Positions 52,030-61,005 of a DNA stretch of 62,301 bases are shown here, one piece after another. Where the stretch lies: the NCBI GenBank assembly GCA_021791345.1, contig JAJYWT010000151.1, forward strand, positions 1 through 62,301. The letters are read 5' to 3'. Position numbers and translations under genes: made by a program. The DNA comes from a bacterium. GTDB lineage: Bacteria > Chloroflexota > Dormibacteria > UBA8260 > Bog-877. The notes beneath the pieces were generated by a model. That model saw nothing but the letters and a program-made list of their open reading frames with translations. It searched no databases and was not told the DNA's origin. Numbering within the stretch: position 1 is the first letter of the stretch; every line of letters starts with the position of its first letter.

Positions 52030-52650
52030 ATGGCTGCCAACAATCCGACCGCCGGCCCGCAGCCGGTGATGCACACCCAGGAGGCGACTCCGGCGATCGC
52101 CGACCCCGCCCCTCTGGGGCTGGCCGGGTTCGGCCTCACGACCATGCTGCTTTCATTCATCAACGCGGGGATCATCGGAGCCGGCGCCACCACCGCGGTC
52201 CTGCCGATGGCCGCCGCCTACGGCGGATTCGCCCAGCTCTTGGCGGGGATGTGGGCGTTCCGGCGCGGCAACACCTTCGCCGCCACCGCCTTCAGCTCGT
52301 ACGGCGCCTTCTGGTTTAGCTACTACCTGCTGGTGGGGGTCTGGGCCAAGTCGGTGACCCCGGCCGACGCCAGCCCCATCATCGGCCTCTACCTGTTCAT
52401 GTGGGGGGTGTTCACCCTCTACATGTTCGTGGCCTCGCTGGGGGGGACCAGGGCGGTGCAGGTGGTCTTCCTGCTCCTGTTCATCACCTTCTTCCTGCTT
52501 GCCTTCGGAGCCTGGGGCTGGGGCGGAGGCACCGGGTTCACCAAGATCGGCGGCTACTTTGGGATCATCACCGCGATCGCGGCGCTCTACACGTCCTTCG
52601 CGGATGTGACCAACGCCACCTTCCGGCGGATCGTTCTGCCCACCAACTGA
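52030..52650 (+). CDS. satP: Acetate/succinate permease, GPR1/FUN34/YaaH (SatP) family
   Basis: 206 residues, six helices. N-terminal signature 'ADPAPLGLAGFGLTTMLLSFINAG' and 'FSSYGAFWFSYYLLVG' are diagnostic. Imports acetate or succinate. Follows acs by 64 bases and ends in a strong hairpin. A small inverted repeat CTGATTCATCAG lies in the gap before it. Confidence 0.94.
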   Translation: MAANNPTAGPQPVMHTQEATPAIADPAPLGLAGFGLTTMLLSFINAGIIGAGATTAVLPMAAAYGGFAQLLAGMWAFRRGNTFAATAFSSYGAFWFSYYLLVGVWAKSVTPADASPIIGLYLFMWGVFTLYMFVASLGGTRAVQVVFLLLFITFFLLAFGAWGWGGGTGFTKIGGYFGIITAIAALYTSFADVTNATFRRIVLPTN

Positions 52651-52665
52651 ACCCTGGCGGATCCT

Positions 52666-52699
52666 GTGGGGCCCGGCACCAGAAGGTGCCGGGCCCCAC
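52666..52699 (+). terminator. Strong hairpin between satP and MFS genes
   Basis: GTGGGGCCCGGCACC (52666-52680), loop AGAA, GGTGCCGGGCCCCAC (52685-52699): 15 perfect pairs. No T-run follows, as is common in high-GC genomes. It can act on both converging transcripts. Confidence 0.85.
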
Positions 52700-53908
52700 T
52701 CACCTTCTGGCCGGAGCGGCGGCCGCGGAATGTTGCGGCCGCCCCTGCACCCCCCGCCAGAGCGGCCAGAGCCCGAGCGCTGCCAAGAGCATGACCGCCG
52801 CGGTCGCGACGAAGGGCAGGGGCAGGGCGATCCCGAACAGCGCCCCGGCGAGGGCGGAGGCGACCGCGGATGCCCCGACCTGGACCGAGCCGTAGATTCC
52901 CTGGACGCTCCCCATATCATCTGGGCGCACCTGGCGGGAGAGCATCGCGAGCCGGGCCGGGGCCCCGGTCACCGTGAAGATCCCCTCGAACACCCCGAGA
53001 CCGATGAGCCAGCCGGGAGACGGCAGGAAGGGGTAGGTGGCCGCAAATGCCGCGGCCGCGACCAGACTGATGAACACCAGCCAGCGGTTGTCCACGCGGT
53101 CCGCCAACCAGCCCGCCGGCCACGACCCGAGCGCGAACGGCAGGCCGAACAGGGTGAACGAGAGGCCGATCTCGAAATCGGTGGCGTGGCGGGCGTGCAT
53201 CAGCAGGCTCCAGAGGGTGTCGTACATCCCGATCAAGAGGCCCAGGGCCGCGGATGCCAGCAGGATCCCCAGCACCGCCCGGTTGCGCCAGACCGCTGCC
53301 CCCAGGCGGAGCGGAACTCTGGCGGCCACCACCGCGGCGCGTCCCGGCAGCGTCGCGGCGATGATGACCCCCACCGCCAGCGCCACCAGCGCCGAGGCCA
53401 AAAAGGTCAGGGCGACCGAGAGGGTGAACAGGGTCGCCCCGATCAGGGGGCCGACGATGGTCCCGGTCATGTAGGCGCCGGTCAGTGATCCATAGGCCCG
53501 CCCCCGCCGCTCCGGGACCACCACGTCCGCCACCGCGGCCATGGCCAGCACGTTGGCGGCTCCGGCGGCTCCCCCCTGGAGCGCCCGCAGGGCCAGGAAC
53601 CAGAGCGGGGAGGGGCTGAGGGCAAAGGTGGCGGTGGCGGCGGCATACACCACCTGGCTGATCACGAGCAGCCGCTTGCGGCCGAGCCGGTCCGACAGCC
53701 GACCGATGGGATATCCGACCAGAAGCCCGGCGCCCCAGAAGGCGGCCGCGACCAGACCGATCTCCGCGTAGGAGGCCCCAGCCTGGCGCAGGAAGAGGGG
53801 CACCACCGGCAGGATCATGGTCGCCCCCAGGGCGTCGGCGAAGCTGGCTCCGACCAGGCCGAACAGGGCCAGGCGAGCGCGGCGTGGGTCCAGGACAGGG
53901 GGGTTCAA
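52700..53908 (-). CDS. MFS transporter
   Basis: 402 residues, twelve helices, TetA/MdtG-like drug-efflux branch: 'GRLSDRLGRKRLL' in loop 2-3 and 'GAYMTGTIVGPLIGATLF' motif C-like. Substrate unknown. TTG 53908 is supported by GGAG six bases upstream. Stop is one base past the terminator hairpin. Confidence 0.92.
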   Translation of the reverse strand: MNPPVLDPRRARLALFGLVGASFADALGATMILPVVPLFLRQAGASYAEIGLVAAAFWGAGLLVGYPIGRLSDRLGRKRLLVISQVVYAAATATFALSPSPLWFLALRALQGGAAGAANVLAMAAVADVVVPERRGRAYGSLTGAYMTGTIVGPLIGATLFTLSVALTFLASALVALAVGVIIAATLPGRAAVVAARVPLRLGAAVWRNRAVLGILLASAALGLLIGMYDTLWSLLMHARHATDFEIGLSFTLFGLPFALGSWPAGWLADRVDNRWLVFISLVAAAAFAATYPFLPSPGWLIGLGVFEGIFTVTGAPARLAMLSRQVRPDDMGSVQGIYGSVQVGASAVASALAGALFGIALPLPFVATAAVMLLAALGLWPLWRGVQGRPQHSAAAAPARR

Positions 53909-54061
53909 GGCTGCTCCTCGAGCGGGTCCGAAATCAGAGCCCAGGCGATGCGTTGCACCGCGGGCCGTGGCGGCAGGGACCGGGGCGGCCAGGGCCGCCC
54001 ATGCGACGCTCGCTTAGTTCAGCACGAGGGATAGAATACTCCTGTTAGGAGGAGTTTCACG

Positions 54062-54217
54062 ATGCTTGACGCAATGCAGGTGGCCCTGCCCCTGGCGGTG
54101 CTGACCCTGATCGCCGGGGGATCTCTGGTGGCGTGGGTGGTGCTCTTCCGGCAGGCAGCTCGGGCGGAGGCCCAGCAGCCGCACTCGAGCGACCCCACCA
54201 ACTCCGGCGCGCATTGA
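54062..54217 (+). CDS. 51-residue single-helix membrane peptide
   Basis: ATG 54062 preceded by AGGAGGAG at ideal spacing; TAGAAT (54032-54037) could be a -10. Product: short acidic start, one membrane helix ('ALPLAVLTLIAGGSLVAWVVLF'), polar tail. The TGA overlaps the TTG of citrate synthase (TTGA), so translation is coupled. ACTCCT before and AGGAGT across the ribosome site can pair, so the site may be partly hidden. Unknown function. Confidence 0.65.
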   Translation: MLDAMQVALPLAVLTLIAGGSLVAWVVLFRQAARAEAQQPHSSDPTNSGAH

Positions 54218-55389
54218 GCGACGCGGCGACTGAACCGGCGCCTCCCCGGCTGGCCCCGCCCGGCCTCGAGGGGGTGGCGGTGGCCGAGACCGAGATCGGT
54301 GACGTCCGGGGCGAGGAGGGCTTCTTCCACTACCGCGGCTACAACGCCGCCGAGCTGGCCGCCGAACTCTCCTTCGAACAGGTGTGGCATCTGCTGGTGA
54401 TGGGCCATCTTCCGGACGCGTCGGAGCTGGCGGCGTTTCGCGAGCGCACCGCAGCCCTGAGGGCGCTCCCCACCGGTCTGGCGGAGCTGCTGCCGGAGCT
54501 GGCGGCCGGCAGCCCCTTCGTCCCTCTCAACGCGCTCCGGACGGCGGTCTCTCTGGCCGCGGACCGGCTCGGGCTCCGCCCGGTGCTGGACATAGGACCT
54601 GAGGAGGTGCGGGAGGACGCGCTGCGCATGACCGCGCTGGTCCCGGTGCTGCTGATGGGACTCTTCCGGGCCAGCCAGGGCAAGCCCACGGTGCGGCCCG
54701 ACGCGGATCTGGGCTACGCCGCCGCCTACCTCCAGATGCTGACCGGGGAACGTCCTCCTGCGGACCATGCACGGGCCTTGGAGAAGTACCTGATCCTGAC
54801 CATGGACCACGGCTTCAACGCCTCCACCTTCACCGCCCGGGTGATCACCTCGACCGGGGCCGACATGGGATCCGCGCTGGTGGGGGCGATCGGGGCCTTG
54901 TCGGGGCCGCTGCATGGGGGTGCGCCCTCGCGCGCACTGCAGACCCTTGACGAGATCGGGACCGCGGACCGAGCCTACGCGTATCTCCGCCAGAAGGTGG
55001 AGTCCGGCGAGCGCCTGATGGGCTTCGGGCACCGGGTCTACAAGACCGATGACCCCCGGTCCACCCTGCTCCGCCAGGTGGCCTTGGAGATGGGGGGCGA
55101 GCAGGCACGGTTCGCCGAGCACGTGGAGCAGACCGCGCTGCTGGTGCTGAACGAGCTCAAGCCGGGGCGCCGGCTCTACACCAACGTGGAGTTCTACGCC
55201 GGCGTGGTCATGAACACCGCGGGGATCCCCCGGGAGATGTTCACCCCGACCTTCGCCAGCAGCCGCACCGTGGGCTGGACCGCCGCGATCTGCGAACAGG
55301 CGGCGCACAACCGCCTGATCCGCCCATCGGCGATCTACGTCGGGCCCGAGCCGCCAAGGCCGCTACCGGGCGGCTACACCTACGGCTGA
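54214..55389 (+). CDS. Citrate synthase / methylcitrate synthase
   Basis: 391 residues. Condenses acetyl-CoA (or propionyl-CoA) with oxaloacetate. 'MDHGFNASTFTARV', 'GPLHGGAPS', and 'GFGHRVYKTDDPRSTLL' hold the active histidines and arginine. The region aligned to the catalytic Asp reads 'TNVEFYAGVVMN', a Glu; this may mark a subfamily. Start TTG 54214 overlaps the small peptide stop. With two acs, a 3-carbon role cannot be excluded. Confidence 0.92.
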   Translation: MSDAATEPAPPRLAPPGLEGVAVAETEIGDVRGEEGFFHYRGYNAAELAAELSFEQVWHLLVMGHLPDASELAAFRERTAALRALPTGLAELLPELAAGSPFVPLNALRTAVSLAADRLGLRPVLDIGPEEVREDALRMTALVPVLLMGLFRASQGKPTVRPDADLGYAAAYLQMLTGERPPADHARALEKYLILTMDHGFNASTFTARVITSTGADMGSALVGAIGALSGPLHGGAPSRALQTLDEIGTADRAYAYLRQKVESGERLMGFGHRVYKTDDPRSTLLRQVALEMGGEQARFAEHVEQTALLVLNELKPGRRLYTNVEFYAGVVMNTAGIPREMFTPTFASSRTVGWTAAICEQAAHNRLIRPSAIYVGPEPPRPLPGGYTYG

Positions 55390-55425
55390 GAGCTGGCCGC
55401 GGGCCGTGCTCGAGCGGCCATCGGT

Positions 55426-55462
55426 CGCCCGGGCCACCCCCCGGAAGGAGGCAGCCCGGGCG
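55426..55462. terminator. Hairpin between convergent genes
   Basis: CGCCCGGGC (55426-55434) pairs with GCCCGGGCG (55454-55462) across a 19-base loop. Between citrate synthase and a minus-strand gene; could serve both directions. Confidence 0.5.
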
Positions 55463-55469
55463 GTGGGGT

Positions 55470-55904
55470 TCAGCCAGGGGAGGTGGCCTGAATCCCCAGG
55501 TCCAGGACGTGGCGGGCCAGGTGGCGGCTGCTGAAGAGGCCTTTTCCGGTGACCACCACCACCTCGTCCTTGGCCAGGTTGCTCACAGCCTCCCGGGTCG
55601 GCTTGACACCGGGGCCGTGGTACAGCCAGATGGTGGCCTTCGGCGTGAGGGAGAGGGTGAGAGTCTTCCCGTCGGGTGCGGTGACCGTGAGCTCGCCCTT
55701 GCCGAAGAGGCCGCCGCTGGAGGACTCGGCCGTGATCACCCCTGCCATCCGCGGCAGATGATGCCAGCCCTGGTGAAGGCCGTGCGGGCTGCTGGGGGAG
55801 GTAGCCGGGTTCGAGGTGGCGGCCGTGACCGCGATCGCTCCGCCGATGCTAGCGACCGCCGCCCCCGCCGCCACCGCCAGGGTCGTTCTGACGAGACTGT
55901 GCAT
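55470..55904 (-). CDS. Secreted protein, DUF5666-like
   Basis: 144 residues. N-terminal signal-like segment 'LVRTTLAVAAGAAVASIGGAIAVTAA', then a beta-rich domain ('GVITAESSSGGLFGKGELTVTAPDGKTLTLSLTPKATIW', 'DEVVVVTGKG') resembling DUF5666 OB-type proteins. Exported; function unknown. Confidence 0.8.
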   Translation of the reverse strand: MHSLVRTTLAVAAGAAVASIGGAIAVTAATSNPATSPSSPHGLHQGWHHLPRMAGVITAESSSGGLFGKGELTVTAPDGKTLTLSLTPKATIWLYHGPGVKPTREAVSNLAKDEVVVVTGKGLFSSRHLARHVLDLGIQATSPG

Positions 55905-56012
55905 GTGCTCCTCCGATTTGATGGTTGGCCCAGGTGATGCTCACCAAGCTACCGGAGGGTTGCGGCCTGCGCCTTAGACAGCACTTAGAGAAGACCGGCG
56001 GGGGCTCACGGC

Positions 56013-57041
56013 TCACCCGAAGGAGGCGATCAGCTCCTCAAAGAGCTCCTGGTCTGGTCTGAGCTCCGCCTCCCCGAGATCGCGCAGCGGGATGGCGCCC
56101 AGCCGCTCCCGGGTGCAGAAGTCCTGCGCCTGCGGATTGATGTACAGCAACCCGGTCACCACCTCCTTCGAGCGCCGGGCCTGGTCGAGGACCGTGAGGG
56201 CGGCCAGACGGTCGGTGGGGTCGTGGTCCGGCCCCAGCTTGCGCAACCGCAGCCGCGAGCCGTCGTGCAACTCCACGTCGACCACCTCGCCCTCGGGGTA
56301 GGACACCTCGACCTCCTGCTGGTGCGGGATGAAGTCGAGTTCCTGAAGCACCAGGTCATGCTGCTTGAGGTAGGCGTAGCTCTTGGTCGAGCCCTCATGG
56401 TCGTTGAAGGTGACGCAGGGACTGATGACGTCCAGGATCGCCGCGCCCCGGTGCGCCAGAGCTGCTCGCAGCAGCGGCACCAGCTGGGCGCCGTCTCCCG
56501 AGAAGCTGCGGGCGACGAAGGAGGCCCCGAGCTGAACCGCCAGCGCGGCGATGTCGATGGTCTCGAACTCGTTGACCGCGCCCCGCTTCTGAACCGAGCC
56601 GAGGTCCGCGGTCGCCGAGAACTGGCCCTTGGTCAGACCGTAGACGCCGTTGTTCTCGACCAAGTAGGTGCAGTCGAGATTGCGCCGAACCAGATGGCAG
56701 AACTGTCCGAGCCCGATGCTGGCGGTGTCACCGTCGCCGGAGATCCCAAGATAGATGAGCTGGCGGTTGGCGACCGCAGCGCCGGTGGTGACCGCGGGCA
56801 TCCGCCCGTGGACGGCGTTGAAGGCGTGCGAGCGTTCCATGAAGTACGCGGTCGCCTTGGAGGAGCAGCCGATCCCGCTCATCTTGGCGACGCGGTAGGG
56901 ATCGACCCCGCTCTCGAACAGCGCCTTCACCAGGTGATTGGTGATCGAGTTGTGGCCACATCCCGCGCAGAGCGTGGTCGCGAGCCCCTTGTAATCCTCC
57001 CGGGTCAGCCCGAGGCGGTTGGACCTGGTGGCGACCGCCAT
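56013..57041 (-). CDS. korB: 2-Oxoacid:ferredoxin oxidoreductase, beta subunit
   Basis: 342 residues. TPP-binding 'CAGCGHNSITNHLVKAL', 'SGIGCSSKATAYFMERSH', 'GISGDGDTASIGLGQFCHLVRRNLDCTYLVENNGVYGLTKGQFS'. Works with KorA, ferredoxin-linked oxidation (or reductive carboxylation) of 2-oxoglutarate. Start overlaps the korA stop (TGATG at 57041). Four Cys of the cluster-binding site are partly visible ('CAGC', 'GCSS', 'SPCVTF'). Confidence 0.94.
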   Translation of the reverse strand: MAVATRSNRLGLTREDYKGLATTLCAGCGHNSITNHLVKALFESGVDPYRVAKMSGIGCSSKATAYFMERSHAFNAVHGRMPAVTTGAAVANRQLIYLGISGDGDTASIGLGQFCHLVRRNLDCTYLVENNGVYGLTKGQFSATADLGSVQKRGAVNEFETIDIAALAVQLGASFVARSFSGDGAQLVPLLRAALAHRGAAILDVISPCVTFNDHEGSTKSYAYLKQHDLVLQELDFIPHQQEVEVSYPEGEVVDVELHDGSRLRLRKLGPDHDPTDRLAALTVLDQARRSKEVVTGLLYINPQAQDFCTRERLGAIPLRDLGEAELRPDQELFEELIASFG

Positions 57042-58927
57042 CAGCTGCGCCCCCTGGTGCCGACCAGCTCGGGGCTCGGGGTCGTCCGGGGCCCCAGCTG
57101 CTCCCGCTCGGCCAGCATCTCCACGACATCGTCGGCGAAGAGGGGAAAGCCGTCGAAGTGGAGGAGTGGGCGGATCCTCCCGGTCAACTCGGGGGGCAGC
57201 TCCATGCGCAGGAGCCCCAGCATCTGGGCGTCCCGGTTCTGTTCCACCAGGTAGACCCGCTCATGCTGCGCGAGAAACTCGGACACCGCCCTCCCCGGAG
57301 GCACCGATCGCAGTCTGAGGTAGGCGGTCGGAAGACCCAGCCGGCGCAACTCCTCCCTGGCCTCCACGACCGCGGCATCGGAGCTGCCGTAGGCGATGAT
57401 GCCGACCTCGGCGCCGGGGTCGACCTCCAGCTTCGGCTGGGGCAGCCGCTCGATCCCGGCCTCCAGCTTGTGGCGCAGCCGGGCCATCACGCGGGGGTAG
57501 ACCTCCTCGCTCTCGGTGTAGCGGGCGCCCTCGTCATGGCCGCTTCCTCGGGTGAAGTAGGCGGCCAGCGGGTGGGGCGTCCCCGGCAGGGTGCGCGCGG
57601 CGATGCCGTCCCCGTCGACATCGCGATAGCGCTCGAACCGGCTCAGCCGCTGCAGGTCCTCCACCTTCAGCACCTTGCCCCGATCAAAGCCGCGCTGCGG
57701 ATACGGAGGTGGCTCCGACATCCAGAGGTTCATGCCCAGATCGAGGTCCGACAGTATGAATACCGGGGTCTGCAACCGATCGGCCAGGTCGAACGCGTCT
57801 TGGGTCATCGTGTAGGCCTCCAGCACGCTGCCCGGGAGCAGGACCGGATGGCGGGTGTCCCCGTGGGAGAGCGTGTACGTGAACAGGAGGTCTCCCTGCA
57901 TGGTCCGGGTGGGCAGGCCGGTCGACGGCCCCACGCGCTGGATGTCCGCGATCACGGCCGGGATCTCCGCGTAATAGGCGAGACCGACGAACTCCGCCAT
58001 CAAGGAGATGCCGGGGCCGGACGTCGCGGTCATGGCGCGCGCCCCGGCCCATCCCGCTCCTACCACCATCCCGGCCGCCGCCAGCTCATCCTCGGCCTGA
58101 ACGATGGCGATCCGGCGCTCGCCGGTCTTTGGATCGACCCTGGTCCGCTCGGCCAGCGCGGTCAGGTGGTCGGCGACGGACGAGCTCGGAGTGATCGGGT
58201 ACCACGCGAACACGGTGCAGCCACTCATGAGCGCCCCGAGGGCCATCATCTGGTTGCCCTCCAACAGCATCCGACGCCCCGCGGTTTCGGCCGGCCGCAC
58301 CCTGAGGGATGCGCTGCTTCCGAACATCTCCCGGAAATAGGCGCGCCCGATGCCGATCGCCTCGAGATTGGAGGCGACCGCCTTGGGCTTGCGGCGGAAT
58401 TGGCGTTCCAGAGCAGCTGTCAACGCCTCTTGGGGGATGCCCAGGACCTCGGCCACCACCCCCACGTAGATCATGTTGGTGAGGTACTTGCGGAGGTCGG
58501 GATCGGCGACCGCCTCCTTGGCCAGCTTGGCGAAGGGGACAGGGTACGGGACCAGGCCCTCGGGCCCACCCGGTCCCGGATCACCGAAGGCCTGCTCGTA
58601 GATCAGCACACCACCCGGGCGCAGCCGCCCGAGGTCCTGCGGGTACGTCGCCCGGTTCAGGGCGACCAGCAGGTCCGCCTGGCGGCGTCCCCCCAGGTGC
58701 CCCGCCTCGGTGGCGCGTAGGAAGAACCACGTCGGCAGGCCCTCGATGTTCGAGGGGAAGATGTTCTTGGGGGCCACCCCCAGGCCCATCTCGAAGAGAG
58801 CCCGGGTCAAAGCCAGGTTCGCTGACTGGCTGCCGGAGCCGTTGACGGTCGCCATCACCAGGTTGAGGTCGAGGGGGTCGCTCGCCAACGGTTGGTCAGC
58901 CACGACCGGTTGAGGTTTCACTTTCAC
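57041..58927 (-). CDS. korA: 2-Oxoacid:ferredoxin oxidoreductase, fused gamma-alpha subunit
   Basis: 628 residues. N-terminal gamma part ('DLNLVMATVNGSGSQSANLALTRALFEMG') fused to alpha ('GCTVFAWYPITPSSSVADHLTALAERT', 'AMTATSGPGISLMAEFVGLAYYAEIPAVIADIQRVGPSTGLPT'). This fused form is usual in actinobacteria. With FdxA encoded at 30758 it would deliver low-potential electrons. GTG 58927. Confidence 0.94.
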   Translation of the reverse strand: MKVKPQPVVADQPLASDPLDLNLVMATVNGSGSQSANLALTRALFEMGLGVAPKNIFPSNIEGLPTWFFLRATEAGHLGGRRQADLLVALNRATYPQDLGRLRPGGVLIYEQAFGDPGPGGPEGLVPYPVPFAKLAKEAVADPDLRKYLTNMIYVGVVAEVLGIPQEALTAALERQFRRKPKAVASNLEAIGIGRAYFREMFGSSASLRVRPAETAGRRMLLEGNQMMALGALMSGCTVFAWYPITPSSSVADHLTALAERTRVDPKTGERRIAIVQAEDELAAAGMVVGAGWAGARAMTATSGPGISLMAEFVGLAYYAEIPAVIADIQRVGPSTGLPTRTMQGDLLFTYTLSHGDTRHPVLLPGSVLEAYTMTQDAFDLADRLQTPVFILSDLDLGMNLWMSEPPPYPQRGFDRGKVLKVEDLQRLSRFERYRDVDGDGIAARTLPGTPHPLAAYFTRGSGHDEGARYTESEEVYPRVMARLRHKLEAGIERLPQPKLEVDPGAEVGIIAYGSSDAAVVEAREELRRLGLPTAYLRLRSVPPGRAVSEFLAQHERVYLVEQNRDAQMLGLLRMELPPELTGRIRPLLHFDGFPLFADDVVEMLAEREQLGPRTTPSPELVGTRGRS

Positions 58928-59037
58928 TCAATCGTAGCGACCGCCAATCAGCCGGCCGTCTGGCTAGGGTCAGGCTTGGCTTCCCCGCCACCGGGGCGTG
59001 CCGGCGGCGACCGGGCCGGGACCGCCGCGGTTGGCCC

Positions 59038-59364
59038 TCAGGGCAGCCGCCAGTCGTGCTGGGCTTGTGCCTCGCGCAGCTGCCCTTCGCTCAGGGTCGA
59101 CACCCGGACCGGGCCGACCAGGCTCCAATGGCGTCCGACCGGGCAGAACTGGATCCGCCAGAAGACGAGCCGCAACGACTTGACCGAGGCGCCGGGAATC
59201 CACCAGGTGGTGAACCGGTGTCCGCCTCGGCAGCTCACCACCGTGTCCAGGGCCAGCACCCGGCCGCGCCGGCTGGCGACGTAAACCCACTCGACCGCAC
59301 TGAGGGCCACCGCGCCGATGAGCATTCGACGGCGGGCGCGTCCGTGGTTCCGCACGACCTTCAT
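59038..59364 (-). CDS. Conserved small protein with CRGGHRFTTWWIPG motif
   Basis: 108 residues. Hydrophobic N-terminal helix ('RRMLIGAVALSAVEWVYVAS'), then 'VVSCRGGHRFTTWWIPGASVKSLRLVFWRIQFCPVGRHWSLVGPV', a recurring small-protein pattern I recall from actinobacterial genomes, with Cys/His pairs that might bind metal. Function unknown. Confidence 0.8.
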   Translation of the reverse strand: MKVVRNHGRARRRMLIGAVALSAVEWVYVASRRGRVLALDTVVSCRGGHRFTTWWIPGASVKSLRLVFWRIQFCPVGRHWSLVGPVRVSTLSEGQLREAQAQHDWRLP

Positions 59365-59562
59365 ATCTCGCCGATCGTAGCCCCATAGTCGATCGGAGCG
59401 GGCCCCGGGCTGGCGGTGGTCACCGATGCCTGGACCTTCAGTGCCGCCAGTCCACTTCCGAAGAGTCGGCGCGCCGCGACGGCGCGTCGCCTGATCGGGG
59501 CAACCGGCGCTCTCCTATATTCTTGGGCTTGGCGGTGGCGGGCACTGGCAAGGGAGAGGCTG

Positions 59563-60561
59563 ATGGACATTCCCCGTACGGTCCTGGGCACCACGGGCAT
59601 GGAGATCACCAGGGTGGGCTTCGGGGCCTGGGCGGTGGGCGGAGGGGACTGGGCGTTCTCCTGGGGCGCTCAGGACGATGAGCGGTCCATCGCCGCAATC
59701 CATCGCGCGCTGGAGGTCGGGGTCAACTGGATCGACACGGCGGCGGTCTACGGCCTGGGCCACTCGGAGGAGGTGGTGGCGCGGGCGCTGCGCGACCTGC
59801 CCCAAGGCGACCGGCCGTACGTCTTCACCAAGTGCGGCTTGGTCTGGGATCCGCACGACCGCACCAAGGAGCCGCGCGAGGTCGGCCGTCCGGATTCGAT
59901 CCGCACGGAGCTTGAGGGCTCGCTGCGGCGGCTCCAACTGGAGCGGATCGACCTCTATCAGATGCACTGGCCGGCGACGGACGGGACTCCGCTGGAGGAG
60001 TACTGGGGCTGCCTGCTGGAGCTCAAGCAGGAGGGCAAGGTGCGCGCGGTGGGCCTTTCCAACCACAGCTCGGAGCAGTTGGAGCGTGCCGACGCCATCG
60101 GCCACGTCGACTCCCTCCAGCCCCCCTTCTCCCTGATCCGCCGGGAAGCGGGAGCCGACGTCATTCCCTGGTGTCGGCGGCATTCGACCGGGGTGATCGT
60201 GTACAGCCCCATGCAGGCGGGCCTGCTGACCGGGGCCTTCTCATGGGACCGCGCCGCCTCTCTGCGGCCGGACGACTGGCGCTCGCGGGATCCCGAGTTC
60301 CAGGGGGAACGTCTCGCCCGCAACCTCGAGCTGGCTTCCGCCCTGACCCCGATCGCGGAGCGGCTCGGCACCACGGTGGCCGCGGTGGCGGTCGCCTGGA
60401 CCCTCGCCTGGGAAGGGGTGACCGGCGCGATCGTGGGGGCCCGCTCGCCGGAGCAGGTCGACGGCTGGATCGGCGCGCCCTCGGTCAGCCTCACCGACGA
60501 TGACCTGGAGCGAATCGCGCGGGCCGCCGAGCCGACGGGCGGGGGCCCGGTCCGCCCCTAG
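59563..60561 (+). CDS. Aldo/keto reductase
   Basis: 332 residues. TIM-barrel AKR: 'GFGAWAVGG', catalytic tetrad 'DTAAVYGLGHSE' (Asp, Tyr), 'VFTKCGL' (Lys), 'LYQMHWP' (His). ATG 59563 with GGGAGAGG upstream. The stop shares CTAG with the PPOX gene's stop on the other strand. Confidence 0.94.
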   Translation: MDIPRTVLGTTGMEITRVGFGAWAVGGGDWAFSWGAQDDERSIAAIHRALEVGVNWIDTAAVYGLGHSEEVVARALRDLPQGDRPYVFTKCGLVWDPHDRTKEPREVGRPDSIRTELEGSLRRLQLERIDLYQMHWPATDGTPLEEYWGCLLELKQEGKVRAVGLSNHSSEQLERADAIGHVDSLQPPFSLIRREAGADVIPWCRRHSTGVIVYSPMQAGLLTGAFSWDRAASLRPDDWRSRDPEFQGERLARNLELASALTPIAERLGTTVAAVAVAWTLAWEGVTGAIVGARSPEQVDGWIGAPSVSLTDDDLERIARAAEPTGGGPVRP

Positions 60562-60950
60562 GCCACGCTGCCCCCGATCCGCTCGGGCACGACGCGGATG
60601 ATCACCCGCTCCTCGCCCGGCTCCAGGTGGAAGTCGCGGTTGCCGTGATACTTCTCCTGGAGGGAGCGGATGTGCTCCACCGCGCCCTCGTCGATGAACT
60701 CCGCCCGACCCGAGATCGTGAGGCTGGCGTAGGGGTTCTCGAAGTCCACGATCGAGATCGCCAGTCGGGGATCGCGGACCAGGTTGCGGTGCTTGACCCT
60801 GCCCTTGGCGGTGTTGATGAGGACCGCCTCCCCATCGGTGTCGACCCACAGGGCGGTCACCTGGGGGCTACCGTCGGAATTGATGGTGGCGAGGTGGGCG
60901 AACTGGCGCCGGCGGAGGAAATCGACTTGGGCCGAAGACAGCTTTCTCAT
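60558..60950 (-). CDS. PPOX-class flavin/F420-dependent protein
   Basis: 130 residues. Split-barrel fold: 'FAHLATINSDGSPQVTALWVDTDGEAVLINTAKGRVKHRNLVRDPRLAISIVD'. The family binds FMN or F420; probable reductase or oxidase of unknown substrate. Converges on the aldo/keto reductase. Confidence 0.92.
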   Translation of the reverse strand: MRKLSSAQVDFLRRRQFAHLATINSDGSPQVTALWVDTDGEAVLINTAKGRVKHRNLVRDPRLAISIVDFENPYASLTISGRAEFIDEGAVEHIRSLQEKYHGNRDFHLEPGEERVIIRVVPERIGGSVA

Positions 60951-61005
60951 GGGGATAAGCTAATCGATCCATCCCCGTCGCGCACCCAGCTGCGAACATA
61001 CGGGC

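Noticed and set aside
57158..58720. 520-codon plus frame over korA
   Set aside because: Antisense shadow, no domain.
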